From the IMG/VR virus record IMGVR_UViG_3300027970_000085, positions 1 through 33,691 of that record: a stretch of DNA of 33,691 nucleotides; one strand, 5' to 3'. Below, one piece after another: positions 1-7,181 of this stretch; positions within the stretch are counted from its first letter, which is position 1; each line of letters starts with the position of its first letter. The position numbers were made by a program, and so were the translations under genes. Below the pieces are notes generated by a model. The model worked only from the letters and a program-made list of their open reading frames with translations. It was not told the origin of the DNA and ran no database searches. This DNA comes from a virus.

Positions 1-10
1 AATTCAAGTG

Positions 11-637
11 ATGGAAGAGAAACTGCAAACAACAAGCAACAACCAAACGAGGCCTGGGCAAGAGACGCCTTCAATAAAACTATGGCAGGATTGTGAGCGA
101 CTTGAAATCACAAGCGCAACACCGCAGGCATTAGTGATTGATAGTGATCAGCCATGTATTGCTTCGCTTGTGAAAGATGGCGATAAGAAAGAGGCTTACT
201 CATTTATAATTCTTGAATTGCTACAGCTGTGTGCATTCTTTGGAGAGGCTTGGAATCCACAACAATTGCAACCCTTGGCGAGAGAAATATTTGCGCAAGG
301 GTATTTCTTCAGGGTGTCAGAATTAAAACATTTCACCGCGCAATGCCGAGCTCAAAAGTTTGGTAAGATGTATGGAAAGTTCAACCCAGCAATGCTGATG
401 GAGTGGCTTGGAACATATATCGAAACGCGATTTGAAATTGTTGAGCAGCAGAGGCAACTGGAGCATGATTCTGTTACGCACTCTGAAAAATCGGTTAGGT
501 ATAATCGAACTGACAACTGTGGATTTGATGAAGGAATGAGAAACGCGAAGGCTCAATTTGTAAAGGAGTCTGTAAGTAAAAGGGACGACATTTTATTGGA
601 AAGTGAAAAAATGAAGAATGATACATCCGGGAGATAA
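11..637 (+). CDS. Hypothetical phage protein, replication-region type
   Basis: 208-residue soluble protein that I do not recognise with certainty. A variable polar N-terminus (about residues 1-50) leads into a mostly helical middle (about 55-150), rich in Leu, Gln and Phe, with a Phe-Asn-Pro-Ala-Met-Leu stretch. The C-terminal 60 residues are charged and low in complexity. Proteins of this shape occur in the replication or middle region of Bacteroidota phages, but no catalytic motif is visible. The ATG at 11 is preceded in frame by GTG at 8, and the frame stays open to base 1, so the N-terminus could be longer. Its 3' end overlaps the next gene by 20 bp, suggesting translational coupling. Function unknown. 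Confidence 0.6.
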   Translation: MEEKLQTTSNNQTRPGQETPSIKLWQDCERLEITSATPQALVIDSDQPCIASLVKDGDKKEAYSFIILELLQLCAFFGEAWNPQQLQPLAREIFAQGYFFRVSELKHFTAQCRAQKFGKMYGKFNPAMLMEWLGTYIETRFEIVEQQRQLEHDSVTHSEKSVRYNRTDNCGFDEGMRNAKAQFVKESVSKRDDILLESEKMKNDTSGR

Positions 638-827
638 AATTCAACTTAATGAAATCCGGGACCAGTACAACTACTTGGTCAGTCAAAAGTTTGAACTGGA
701 GGAATTGGTAATTGGCAAGCACATCGAACAGAAGTCCGCCACGGAAATTTACAAAGTGATTGCGCGCCTTACGGTGGACATCAAGCAAATTGACGAGGCG
801 AGGTTTAATTTAATTAAACAGAATTGA
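618..827 (+). CDS. Small hypothetical helical protein
   Basis: 69 residues, charged and mostly helical, with no cysteines and no membrane segment. It starts with ATG inside the end of the preceding gene (20-bp overlap in another frame), typical of packed phage operons. The sequence reads like a short coiled coil (Leu/Val/Ile at heptad-like spacing between about residues 15 and 60). I do not recognise a family. Coding is supported by the overlap arrangement and clean frame rather than by homology. Confidence 0.5.
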   Translation: MIHPGDKIQLNEIRDQYNYLVSQKFELEELVIGKHIEQKSATEIYKVIARLTVDIKQIDEARFNLIKQN

Positions 828-879
828 AATTATGAGAGAAAAATAAATTTTACAAGGCAACAAATTGATTGCTGAATTT

Positions 880-1239
880 ATGGGCGGAAAGTTTTTAACT
901 GCCGAACAGTTGAAATGGGCTGATGACTGCATAAAGTTTGAAGGCGAAGCAGCTATACCGATTAAAAAACATGATTACTCTACAACATGGGGGCTTCTAA
1001 TGCCTGTTATTGAGAAAATTTGTAAGCATGTGTATGAAGAAATACCAATAGATGATGGTATTGAAGTTAGGATTGAAAAAGACAGAGCCTACATTAGAAC
1101 TTTCGGAGTTTCGTGGGATGGCGATTTTATGGTAAGGTTCAATAGGCAAGCCCTTTGGCAGCATAAAACATTTATTGGCGCAGCATTCTTGGCAGTTATA
1201 GATTTTATTCAATGGTATAACTATAATAATCAAGGTTAG
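880..1239 (+). CDS. Phage ABA-sandwich-type small protein
   Basis: 119 residues. The pattern (LTAEQLxWADDCIxFEG near the start, then Tyr-Ser-Thr-Thr-Trp before a Met-Pro-Val-Ile-Glu-Lys-Ile helix, then a short strand with charged ends) resembles the small phage 'ABA sandwich' proteins common in Bacteroidota prophages. Those have no established biochemical role. A TTG at 865 would add five residues; ATG at 880 is preferred because residues from there match the usual start of such proteins. It ends 3 bp before ninG, so the two are probably cotranscribed. Family assignment is from memory of the pattern and is moderate. Confidence 0.6.
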   Translation: MGGKFLTAEQLKWADDCIKFEGEAAIPIKKHDYSTTWGLLMPVIEKICKHVYEEIPIDDGIEVRIEKDRAYIRTFGVSWDGDFMVRFNRQALWQHKTFIGAAFLAVIDFIQWYNYNNQG

Positions 1240-1242
1240 GCA

Positions 1243-1629
1243 ATGACAGCCAATCAAATCCAAAAGTATTCCGGCAAATCGCTTGCGCAGTTAATTGTAA
1301 TCGCCCAGCGCAGATTCAATAAGTTCATTCGTGTGAGAGATACAGGAAAGCCGTGTATCAATTGCGGTAAGCCCAGAACATTGCAAGCTGGACATTTCTA
1401 TCCAACCTCTGACTATTCCCATTTGAGATTTAACGAGGATAACGTGCATGGGGAGTGCCTACAATGCAACTACTTCAACAGTCAGAGTCATTCTTATGGG
1501 TACCGGGTGAACCTTGAAAATAGAATAGGCAAGGAGCGTTTCGCAAAGCTTGAACTATTGGCTAAAACGAAATGTCGCAAGCAGGACCGGTTCACGCTTA
1601 TTGATGTTATCTCCAAATACCCAAACTGA
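1243..1629 (+). CDS. ninG: NinG/Rap-type recombination nuclease
   Basis: 128 residues matching the NinG (Rap) family, structure-specific endonucleases that cut Holliday junctions and D-loops and assist phage recombination. Visible hallmarks are a basic helical N-terminus ending in FIRxRD, a Cys-x-x-Cys knuckle (CINCGK, about residues 38-43), the AGHFYP segment characteristic of the HNH-like active site, and a second Cys-x-x-Cys (CLQC) with a following asparagine. Lambda NinG is longer; the short form keeping only the metal-binding nuclease core is common in Bacteroidota phages. It would work with the Sak4-like ATPase (30966) and PD-(D/E)XK nuclease (31921). Confidence 0.85.
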   Translation: MTANQIQKYSGKSLAQLIVIAQRRFNKFIRVRDTGKPCINCGKPRTLQAGHFYPTSDYSHLRFNEDNVHGECLQCNYFNSQSHSYGYRVNLENRIGKERFAKLELLAKTKCRKQDRFTLIDVISKYPN

Positions 1630-1676
1630 AAATTTTTCATTCGCTAAATTTCTTTCATTCATTATATCTTAGCCTT

Positions 1677-1973
1677 ATGGATTCAAAGCAAGACTTGCTT
1701 AATTACATATCTGAAGCGCATCCGATGGGAGTTGAAATTCGATTCGACAAAGCAGCTGATTTGTTTACTGAAAAGGTGTATAACACAGAGGTTTTCTTGT
1801 TAGCGAAAGTGCTAAGTCCAAATTTGACCTATGACCAATTCATGCGTGAAGAGAATTGCGTTACTCATAAAAGAGTCGAAGACTGGTGCAGGGAAAACAG
1901 GATTGACTTTAACTATGAACCTAACCACGATAGATTTCAATTTGCTAAAAAGAAGCGAGAGGATGTAGATTGA
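1677..1973 (+). CDS. Hypothetical protein
   Basis: 98-residue acidic-to-basic protein without recognised motifs. The C-terminal half (VEDWCRENRIDFxYxPxHDRF) looks like a small helical domain with a basic tail. A 47-bp AT-rich gap with T-rich leader separates it from ninG, so it may have its own promoter, though I cannot match one confidently. Function unknown. Confidence 0.55.
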   Translation: MDSKQDLLNYISEAHPMGVEIRFDKAADLFTEKVYNTEVFLLAKVLSPNLTYDQFMREENCVTHKRVEDWCRENRIDFNYEPNHDRFQFAKKKREDVD

Positions 1974-1996
1974 ATTTTTAACTTTGAAACCTAAGA

Positions 1997-2200
1997 ATGA
2001 TTCCTGATAAATCAAGTCCGTCCTTTACTTTAGAACAATGGCCATCTATTATTGATGGACTGGAATCACTCCAGGAGTTCAATGTTTTTGAAGAAACTTT
2101 TAGAACTGATGCGCTAAGAGGCAATTGGAGTATGAGAGATATTATGCCTCTTAAAGATAAACTGCGCGCAAAGCTCGCAGAACTTCAAAAATCAAAATGA
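1997..2200 (+). CDS. Small hypothetical protein
   Basis: 67 residues, starting with ATG 24 bp after the preceding gene. Helical and amphipathic, with a basic C-terminus (KDKLRAKLAELQKSK). No membrane segment, cysteine pair or known motif. The position just before the methyltransferase-terminase block is compatible with a regulatory or DNA-packaging accessory role, but nothing in the sequence shows it. Confidence 0.5.
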   Translation: MIPDKSSPSFTLEQWPSIIDGLESLQEFNVFEETFRTDALRGNWSMRDIMPLKDKLRAKLAELQKSK

Positions 2201-2235
2201 TTACTATTTAATCACATTGATTACTTTTGCTGTAC

Positions 2236-3537
2236 ATGCAGCAAGAACAATCTTCATTACAATTTGTCGAGTTAGAAATTAGTGCAATCGAATTCCCGGA
2301 TTACAACCCACGCGAAATTTCAGCCAAAGAATTTAAGAAGCTTCAGCAGGATATAAAGAAAGATCCTTTATTCCTGAAGCAGCGGCCGCCTCTTATCAAT
2401 CACATTTCGGGTGAGAATCGTTTTGTGTGTTATGCCGGAACGCAAAGAGCCAAGGCAGCAGCAGCCAATGGAGAAAAAACTATTTGGGCTTGGGTTGAAA
2501 AAGATGTGACCCGGGAAGTTCAGGACCAAAGGATGTTGAAGGATAATCTTCACAGTGGTCAGTGGGATTGGGATAAGCTAAAGGGATTCGACATAAATTT
2601 TCTTCACAATGCCGGTTTCAGATTTGATGAAATGGGAGGGTTGTTCACCGATAAGAACGCAGTCTCAAATGATAAGTTTGATGTTGAAAAAGCCCTTGAT
2701 GAAATAAAAGCGCCATCAACCAAACCCGGAGACATTTACATTCTTGGAGAGCATCGCCTCATGTGTGGCAACAGTCAAAAGGAGGAGGATGTAGAAAAGC
2801 TAATGCAGGGAGAGCTTGCGGATATTCTGTATTGTGATCCGCCTTACAATATTGGATTGAGTTATGATAAAGGCATTAAGCCCAATGCAATAAAGAAGCG
2901 ATACACGAACGCAGTCTTTTCTGACAACATGAGTAACGCTGATTACACTGCCTGGTTGATTCAGATTGTAAACAATGGGTTGGAGGTGTGCAAGAAAGAT
3001 GTTCATGTATTTTTTTGGTGCGATCCTAAATTTATTGGATTAGTTCAAGATGCGTTCAGGATGTTAGGTGTTATGAATAAAAGCGTTGCCTTCTGGATTA
3101 AAGACCATTTCAACCCAGTCTTGCAAATGGCTTTTCACAGATTGATTGAACCATGTGTTTATGGTACCAAGGGAAGCCCGGCCCTGAACAATCAATTCAG
3201 GAACATGACGGAGATTCTGAATAAAGAAGTTGCCGACAGGAAAATATTTGATAGCCTGATGGACTTCACAGACACCTGGGTTGTGGCACGTGAAGTGAGT
3301 CAGAACTATGTTCACCCGACACAAAAGCCTTGCACTTTACATGAGAAGCCGTTGAACCGTTGCAGTTTTCCTGACAACATCGTTCTTGATTTGTTTGGTG
3401 GCAGCGGCTCTACACTTATGGCTTGTGAGCAGATGAAAAGAAAAGCCAGGTTGATGGAGTTGGATCCTGTTTTCTGCGATGTGATAGTTAGACGTTGGGA
3501 AGCATATTCAGGACTGAAAGCAGTGAAATCAAAATGA
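2236..3537 (+). CDS. ParB-domain / adenine DNA methyltransferase fusion
   Basis: 433 residues. Residues about 10-120 form a ParB/Srx-type N-terminal domain (NPRxIS, then a GxQRxKAA helix). Residues about 150-430 are an S-adenosylmethionine-dependent DNA methyltransferase with motif IV D201-P-P-Y, the HPTQKP signature and the SAM loop F387-G-G-S-G-S near the C-terminus. The DPPY-before-FxGxG order is the beta-class layout, and DPPY favours N6-adenine methylation. No restriction enzyme neighbours it, so it is an orphan methylase, plausibly protecting phage DNA from host restriction or marking packaging DNA. ATG 2236 is preferred over an in-frame TTG at 2227. Its stop overlaps the terminase small subunit start (ATGA). 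Confidence 0.9.
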   Translation: MQQEQSSLQFVELEISAIEFPDYNPREISAKEFKKLQQDIKKDPLFLKQRPPLINHISGENRFVCYAGTQRAKAAAANGEKTIWAWVEKDVTREVQDQRMLKDNLHSGQWDWDKLKGFDINFLHNAGFRFDEMGGLFTDKNAVSNDKFDVEKALDEIKAPSTKPGDIYILGEHRLMCGNSQKEEDVEKLMQGELADILYCDPPYNIGLSYDKGIKPNAIKKRYTNAVFSDNMSNADYTAWLIQIVNNGLEVCKKDVHVFFWCDPKFIGLVQDAFRMLGVMNKSVAFWIKDHFNPVLQMAFHRLIEPCVYGTKGSPALNNQFRNMTEILNKEVADRKIFDSLMDFTDTWVVAREVSQNYVHPTQKPCTLHEKPLNRCSFPDNIVLDLFGGSGSTLMACEQMKRKARLMELDPVFCDVIVRRWEAYSGLKAVKSK

Positions 3538-4064
3538 GAGAAAAGTTTAACAAAGTTAAAAGCAAGGGAGCCAATAAGAAGCCGGCAAAGAAGTCCATCA
3601 AAAAGACTGCTAAGAAACCTCCGTTTCCTGAATTAACACCTGAGGAGGAAGAGTCAAATCGTAGAGCAGACTGGGAGCATAACAATGAACTCATTTACTC
3701 TAACTACATAGCCATTGCGATGGAGAAGCGCAGAACTCCAAAACTCAAAGAGGTGGCCGAAAAAACCGGTTTGAGTGTTGTAACTGTGTGGAAGCATACT
3801 CAGGAGCCGGACTTTGACACGCTCAAAAAGAAGTATTCTGTTTTCGCTGATGCTGCATTGTTTCAACTTGCTGCCAAGGCTGCTGAAGGAAAGAGCCGGG
3901 AATGGTCGGAGTTGTTTTTCAAAGTGATGTTTGGTGTTGGAGATAAGAAGCAGCTTGATGTTACCAGCGGAGGTAAACCTATCAATTCATCAGACCTGTC
4001 TAAGTTATCAGTTGAAGATTTAATTGCACTAAGGCAGATGAAAGAAAAGGTTGATGATAAATGA
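3534..4064 (+). CDS. terS: Terminase small subunit
   Basis: 176 residues. A Lys-rich N-terminal tail (about 1-35) precedes an acidic linker and a helix-turn-helix (KLKEVAEKTGLSVVTVWKH, about residues 68-86). A helical oligomerisation region and an extended C-terminus (VTSGGKPI then LSVEDLIALRQM) follow. That layout, and its place directly before the large terminase, identify the DNA-recognition subunit that selects the packaging site. It starts in an ATGA overlap with the methylase stop; a start at 3495 inside the methylase is less likely. It overlaps terL by 11 bp. Confidence 0.8.
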   Translation: MREKFNKVKSKGANKKPAKKSIKKTAKKPPFPELTPEEEESNRRADWEHNNELIYSNYIAIAMEKRRTPKLKEVAEKTGLSVVTVWKHTQEPDFDTLKKKYSVFADAALFQLAAKAAEGKSREWSELFFKVMFGVGDKKQLDVTSGGKPINSSDLSKLSVEDLIALRQMKEKVDDK

Positions 4065-5454
4065 TTTGCTTTCTCTCAACCTTGTTGATATCGAAACCGA
4101 ATTGTTCAAGCGTGGTAATTTCGACCACATCACTTGTCAAAAGGGAAGGAAGCATAAAAAGCAGGAAGAGGCTTTAAAAATCCTTACAGACAAAACTACA
4201 GTTGAATTTCTTTATGGAGGTGCTGCCGGAGGTGCAAAGAGTTGGACGGGTTGTGCCTGGCTTATGTCCATGTGTCTTAGTTACCCCGGGACTAAATGGT
4301 TTATAGGCAGGGAAGAGTTGAAGCGGTTGCGCGAATCTACTTTGATAACCTTCTTCAAAGTGGCGAAGAAGCATGGAGTCAAGAAAGATGTTGATTTCAA
4401 GTACAGGAGCCAAGGCAGTTACCTTGAGTTTGCAAATGGCAGCAGGATTGATTTATTAGACCTCCGCTTTCTTCCGGCAGATCCGTTGTATGAGCGTTAC
4501 GGTTCTGTTGAATATACAGGTGGATGGATAGAGGAAGGTGGAGAAACTCACTTTGGTGCTTATGACACATTGAAGTCACGTATAGGCAGGCACTTGAATG
4601 ATAAATACGGATTGCTCCGGAAGCTGTTCATTACCTGTAACCCTAAAAAGAATTGGCTTTACACCACATTTTATAAGCCCTTCAAAGCAAATGCACTTAA
4701 GCCATTTCAGAAGTTTATACAGGCACTGAGTGGCGATAATCCATTTGCAGAATCAGAGTATCAGGAAGCGTTGTTATCGATAACAGACAACAGCAAGAAG
4801 CAAAGATTGCTTTATGGTAATTGGGAGTATGATGATGATCCGCTGCGCCTGATTGACTATGAATCCATCACCGACATGTGGACTAATAGTTTTGTTCCTG
4901 CTGGCGAGAGATACATCACCGCGGACATTGCATTGCATGGAGCAGATAAGTTTGTCATTGGCGTGTGGTATGGGTTGCGGTTGGTTGATATAATAGTGTT
5001 CGACAAGTGCGAAGGACCAGAAGTTGAGGAAACAATAAAGATGTATGCAAATCTGCATCAGGTACCGCGCAGCAACATTGCTTATGATGCTGACGGTTTG
5101 GGAGCATTCCTTAAAGGTTATTTGAAAGGCGCGATTGCATTCCACAACAATGCGAAGCCTATCGATGATGAGAATTATGCAAACCTTAAAACACAATGCT
5201 ATTTCAAACTTGCTGAAATGGTGAACACTTCAATGATGTATATTGGAGTGAAGACAAGCAAGGATATAATTATTCAGGAGTTAGACCAGGTGAAGCGCCT
5301 TGAAACAGATGATGATAAGAAGTTGCGCATCATTGATAAAGCAACAATGAAAGAGGTGCTGGGGCGTTCCCCGGACTATGCAGACATGATAATGATGCGA
5401 ATGGTATTCCTATTGAAACCAAGATTCGGTTTGAGTTGGGCTACATCAAAATAA
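4054..5454 (+). CDS. terL: Terminase large subunit (packaging ATPase/nuclease)
   Basis: 466 residues. The N-terminal ATPase has a Walker A variant G55-G-A-A-G-G-A-K-S and a hydrophobic strand ending WIEEGGE (Walker B/catalytic Glu region, about residue 155). The motor-domain coupling segment LFITCNPKKNW follows. The C-terminal RNase H-like nuclease shows its acidic residues in ITADIAL, YDADGLG and SPDYADM. The length is normal for the family. The protein threads DNA into the prohead through the portal, which here is encoded far away at 21884. ATG 4054 is chosen over the adjacent TTG 4051. The gene is followed immediately by a hairpin that terminates transcription coming from the opposite strand. 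Confidence 0.95.
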   Translation: MINDLLSLNLVDIETELFKRGNFDHITCQKGRKHKKQEEALKILTDKTTVEFLYGGAAGGAKSWTGCAWLMSMCLSYPGTKWFIGREELKRLRESTLITFFKVAKKHGVKKDVDFKYRSQGSYLEFANGSRIDLLDLRFLPADPLYERYGSVEYTGGWIEEGGETHFGAYDTLKSRIGRHLNDKYGLLRKLFITCNPKKNWLYTTFYKPFKANALKPFQKFIQALSGDNPFAESEYQEALLSITDNSKKQRLLYGNWEYDDDPLRLIDYESITDMWTNSFVPAGERYITADIALHGADKFVIGVWYGLRLVDIIVFDKCEGPEVEETIKMYANLHQVPRSNIAYDADGLGAFLKGYLKGAIAFHNNAKPIDDENYANLKTQCYFKLAEMVNTSMMYIGVKTSKDIIIQELDQVKRLETDDDKKLRIIDKATMKEVLGRSPDYADMIMMRMVFLLKPRFGLSWATSK

Positions 5455-5478
5455 AAAGCCACCCATTGCTGAGTGGCT
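5448..5478 (-). terminator. Rho-independent terminator of the minus-strand tRNA
   Basis: The arms at 5457-5465 and 5470-5478 pair over 9 positions with one mismatch around a 4-nt loop. Read on the minus strand, the stem is followed by a T-rich run (TTTTTATTTT). It lies directly downstream of the minus-strand tRNA at 5520-5593. There is no T-run on the plus side, so it is directional and also overlaps the end of terL. Confidence 0.7.
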
Positions 5479-5519
5479 CTTGGAGACCTGCTGAGTATAA
5501 CTACTGTACTCCTGCGCTG

Positions 5520-5593
5520 TTGCGTGAGGCGGGACTCGAACCCGCGACCTTTAGGTTATGAGCCTAACGAGCTGCCAACTGTTCCACTCCGCG
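5520..5593 (-). tRNA. Initiator-like tRNA-Met (CAT), possibly degenerate
   Basis: Cloverleaf on the minus strand: acceptor 5' arm 5593-5587, D arm, anticodon stem TTAGG/CCTAA with loop CTCATAA (anticodon CAT at 5560-5558), and T arm GCGGG/CCCGC with loop TTCGAGT. The sequence follows bacterial initiator tRNA: CGCGGAG start, unpaired position 1 against A72, and CTCATAA loop. Two defects are visible: an extra A (5525) bulging in the 3' acceptor strand, and an A.C mismatch in the D stem (GAAC/GCTC). Only part of the three G:C initiator pairs remains (A-T, G-C, G-C). No CCA is encoded. It is antisense to the late operon and has its own terminator. Confidence 0.8.
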
Positions 5594-5609
5594 CTGCAAT
5601 AATAATCAA

Positions 5610-5642
5610 TTTGATTATTAAATAATCTTTTTGATAACTTCG
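5610..5642 (+). promoter_or_regulatory. Candidate late-operon promoter with adjoining palindrome
   Basis: TTTG at 5610-5613, 21 nt, then TAACTTCG at 5635-5642. This is one base from the Bacteroidota TAnnTTTG -7 element at the expected spacing, ahead of the first structural gene at 5678. The -33 element lies inside a perfect inverted repeat (AATAATCAA and TTGATTATT, 5601-5619), which could be an operator. The assignment rests on consensus match and position only. Confidence 0.45.
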
Positions 5643-5677
5643 TGTTCTCATACATTTTTTACTTAAACAACATTTTT

Positions 5678-6253
5678 ATGTCAGAAATCGTTACAAACGA
5701 AGACCAGCCAACAGTAGAGGATATTGTTGAATTACTCCAAGGCGTTAGCGGAGTAGTAGAAAAACTTATTAAAGACGGCAATGGAAATGCAGACAGCCGT
5801 TTGCTGATTATCTCCAAGCCGTTAAAAATCCTTTTGTTCAATCCTGCGCTTAAAGGTGATGAGGCAACACCGAGAGGTGAGTCTAGTGTTGGAAAGGTGG
5901 TGAAAGCTGCCGGAAGCACTATCACAAATGGTGAAAGCATTGCCAAAAACACTAACCATGTTCCTGTCGGGCAGGTAGTAACTAAGGCTGATTTAGTACA
6001 ACCTGATAACAACACTAAAGAAAAGGCGGTGAAGGTTGACGAAGAAGATGCTGCGTTTTTTGAAACGCTTAAAAGTAAAACGGTTGAACAGCTGGCCGGT
6101 ACTAAATACAGCAAGGATTCGCAAATTCTAATAATCAATAAGTTGAATGAAAACGGCTCAACTATTGAAGTTCTTGAGGAGGACACCAAGGCAACCCTTG
6201 CAGATAAAATATTCGCGGCATTGCATCCTGAACCAGCTAAAACACAAGAGTAA
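5678..6253 (+). CDS. Hypothetical acidic virion-region protein
   Basis: 191 residues starting at ATG 5678 (an upstream in-frame start at 5642 is less likely because it would fall on the promoter). An N-terminal helical segment (VEDIVELLQGVSGVVEKL) and a C-terminal acidic helical segment flank a low-complexity Thr/Asn/Lys linker. No family is recognised. As first gene after the promoter, ending 3 bp before the next gene, it belongs to the late operon. The two-domain shape would suit a tail chaperone or virion accessory protein, which is a guess. Confidence 0.55.
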   Translation: MSEIVTNEDQPTVEDIVELLQGVSGVVEKLIKDGNGNADSRLLIISKPLKILLFNPALKGDEATPRGESSVGKVVKAAGSTITNGESIAKNTNHVPVGQVVTKADLVQPDNNTKEKAVKVDEEDAAFFETLKSKTVEQLAGTKYSKDSQILIINKLNENGSTIEVLEEDTKATLADKIFAALHPEPAKTQE

Positions 6254-6256
6254 TCA

Positions 6257-7174
6257 ATGCTGATTCTCGAAGCTACACATCGCACTTCAAGGCAGGCAGT
6301 TCAGTTCTCTTTGCCTCAAACAATTGGTGATATTAAATTGAAGCGATTCATTGAGTATCAAAACACAATTGCACTAAAAAAGCCTGCAACCATGCAGGCT
6401 TATCAGGATGCAACAGAAGAGGAAAGGATTGAATTGCTTGCCACTTTTTCACCTACTGAAATATCGGTGGTGTGGATGGAGTGGCTTTATGATTTTGCAA
6501 AGTTCTGGACAGGTTTGTCCGAGGAAATGATTGCGCAGCTGCGCGAAGAAGAAATTCATTTCATTCATAAAGTAGTCAATACATCTATTGATGAATTCAG
6601 GTGGAATGAAACAAAAGACAGTATTCAACTTGGGGAGGAAAAATATTATTACCCTCCTGCTCCGGTGAATCCGCTTGTCAATCAAGTGGAGTTCATGAAG
6701 GGCTCAAGAATCATTGACACATTAGAGGCCTTGCAGTTTGAAATGTATTGGAAGCAGCTTGGTGAAAGCAAGTGGGCAGTGTTGCCACACATCATCGCTA
6801 TTCTATGCAAGAGGCAGGGCGAGGAGTTGCCGTTGAAATCCCTTGAACGAGAAAAGTTCATAGCCCAACGCGCAAAGGAATTTGAGCAGTTACCACTTGA
6901 TGAAGCCCTCAATCTTGCTTTTTTTTTGAGCAGTCGAAAACACACCTATCAAAAAGATTTAAGCCTGTTTTTAACCCTCAAACAAAAGGGGTTCGCAATT
7001 CCGGAGGGATTCAGCTTTGGAAAAAATATGGATTTCGAACTGTACTTGAAAGAATTGCAGAGAGCAAACTCTTTCTACAGACGGGTTTTTCTGCCAACGA
7101 TAGCGCACAAATGGCAGAGTGTTACGAAGCACTTGACTGGATTAGTCTTCAAAATGAAAAAAACTTTTACCTGA
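6257..7174 (+). CDS. Putative tail assembly chaperone-like protein
   Basis: 305 residues. It opens with a short beta segment (QFSLPQTIGDIKLKRFIEYQ) of the type seen in Bacteroidota siphophage proteins that recruit tail tape-measure proteins. A long helical body follows, with many Trp/Tyr residues (two Trp-x-Gln segments) and a basic C-terminus. No enzymatic motif, signal peptide or membrane helix is visible. It is closely linked on both sides (3 bp and 7 bp) within the late operon. Assignment as a chaperone is by start pattern and genome position, so tentative; a structural baseplate role is the alternative. Confidence 0.45.
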   Translation: MLILEATHRTSRQAVQFSLPQTIGDIKLKRFIEYQNTIALKKPATMQAYQDATEEERIELLATFSPTEISVVWMEWLYDFAKFWTGLSEEMIAQLREEEIHFIHKVVNTSIDEFRWNETKDSIQLGEEKYYYPPAPVNPLVNQVEFMKGSRIIDTLEALQFEMYWKQLGESKWAVLPHIIAILCKRQGEELPLKSLEREKFIAQRAKEFEQLPLDEALNLAFFLSSRKHTYQKDLSLFLTLKQKGFAIPEGFSFGKNMDFELYLKELQRANSFYRRVFLPTIAHKWQSVTKHLTGLVFKMKKTFT

Positions 7175-7181
7175 GTGAATA

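Noticed and set aside
2198-2236. Promoter before the methyltransferase (TACTTTTG at 2222-2229)
   Set aside because: The -7 element is exact but no TTTG lies 19-21 nt upstream, so support is insufficient.
5659-6285. 208-codon minus-strand open frame
   Set aside because: Antisense to a gene that is in a tightly packed late operon; its translation is Ser/Leu-rich shadow sequence without a start context.
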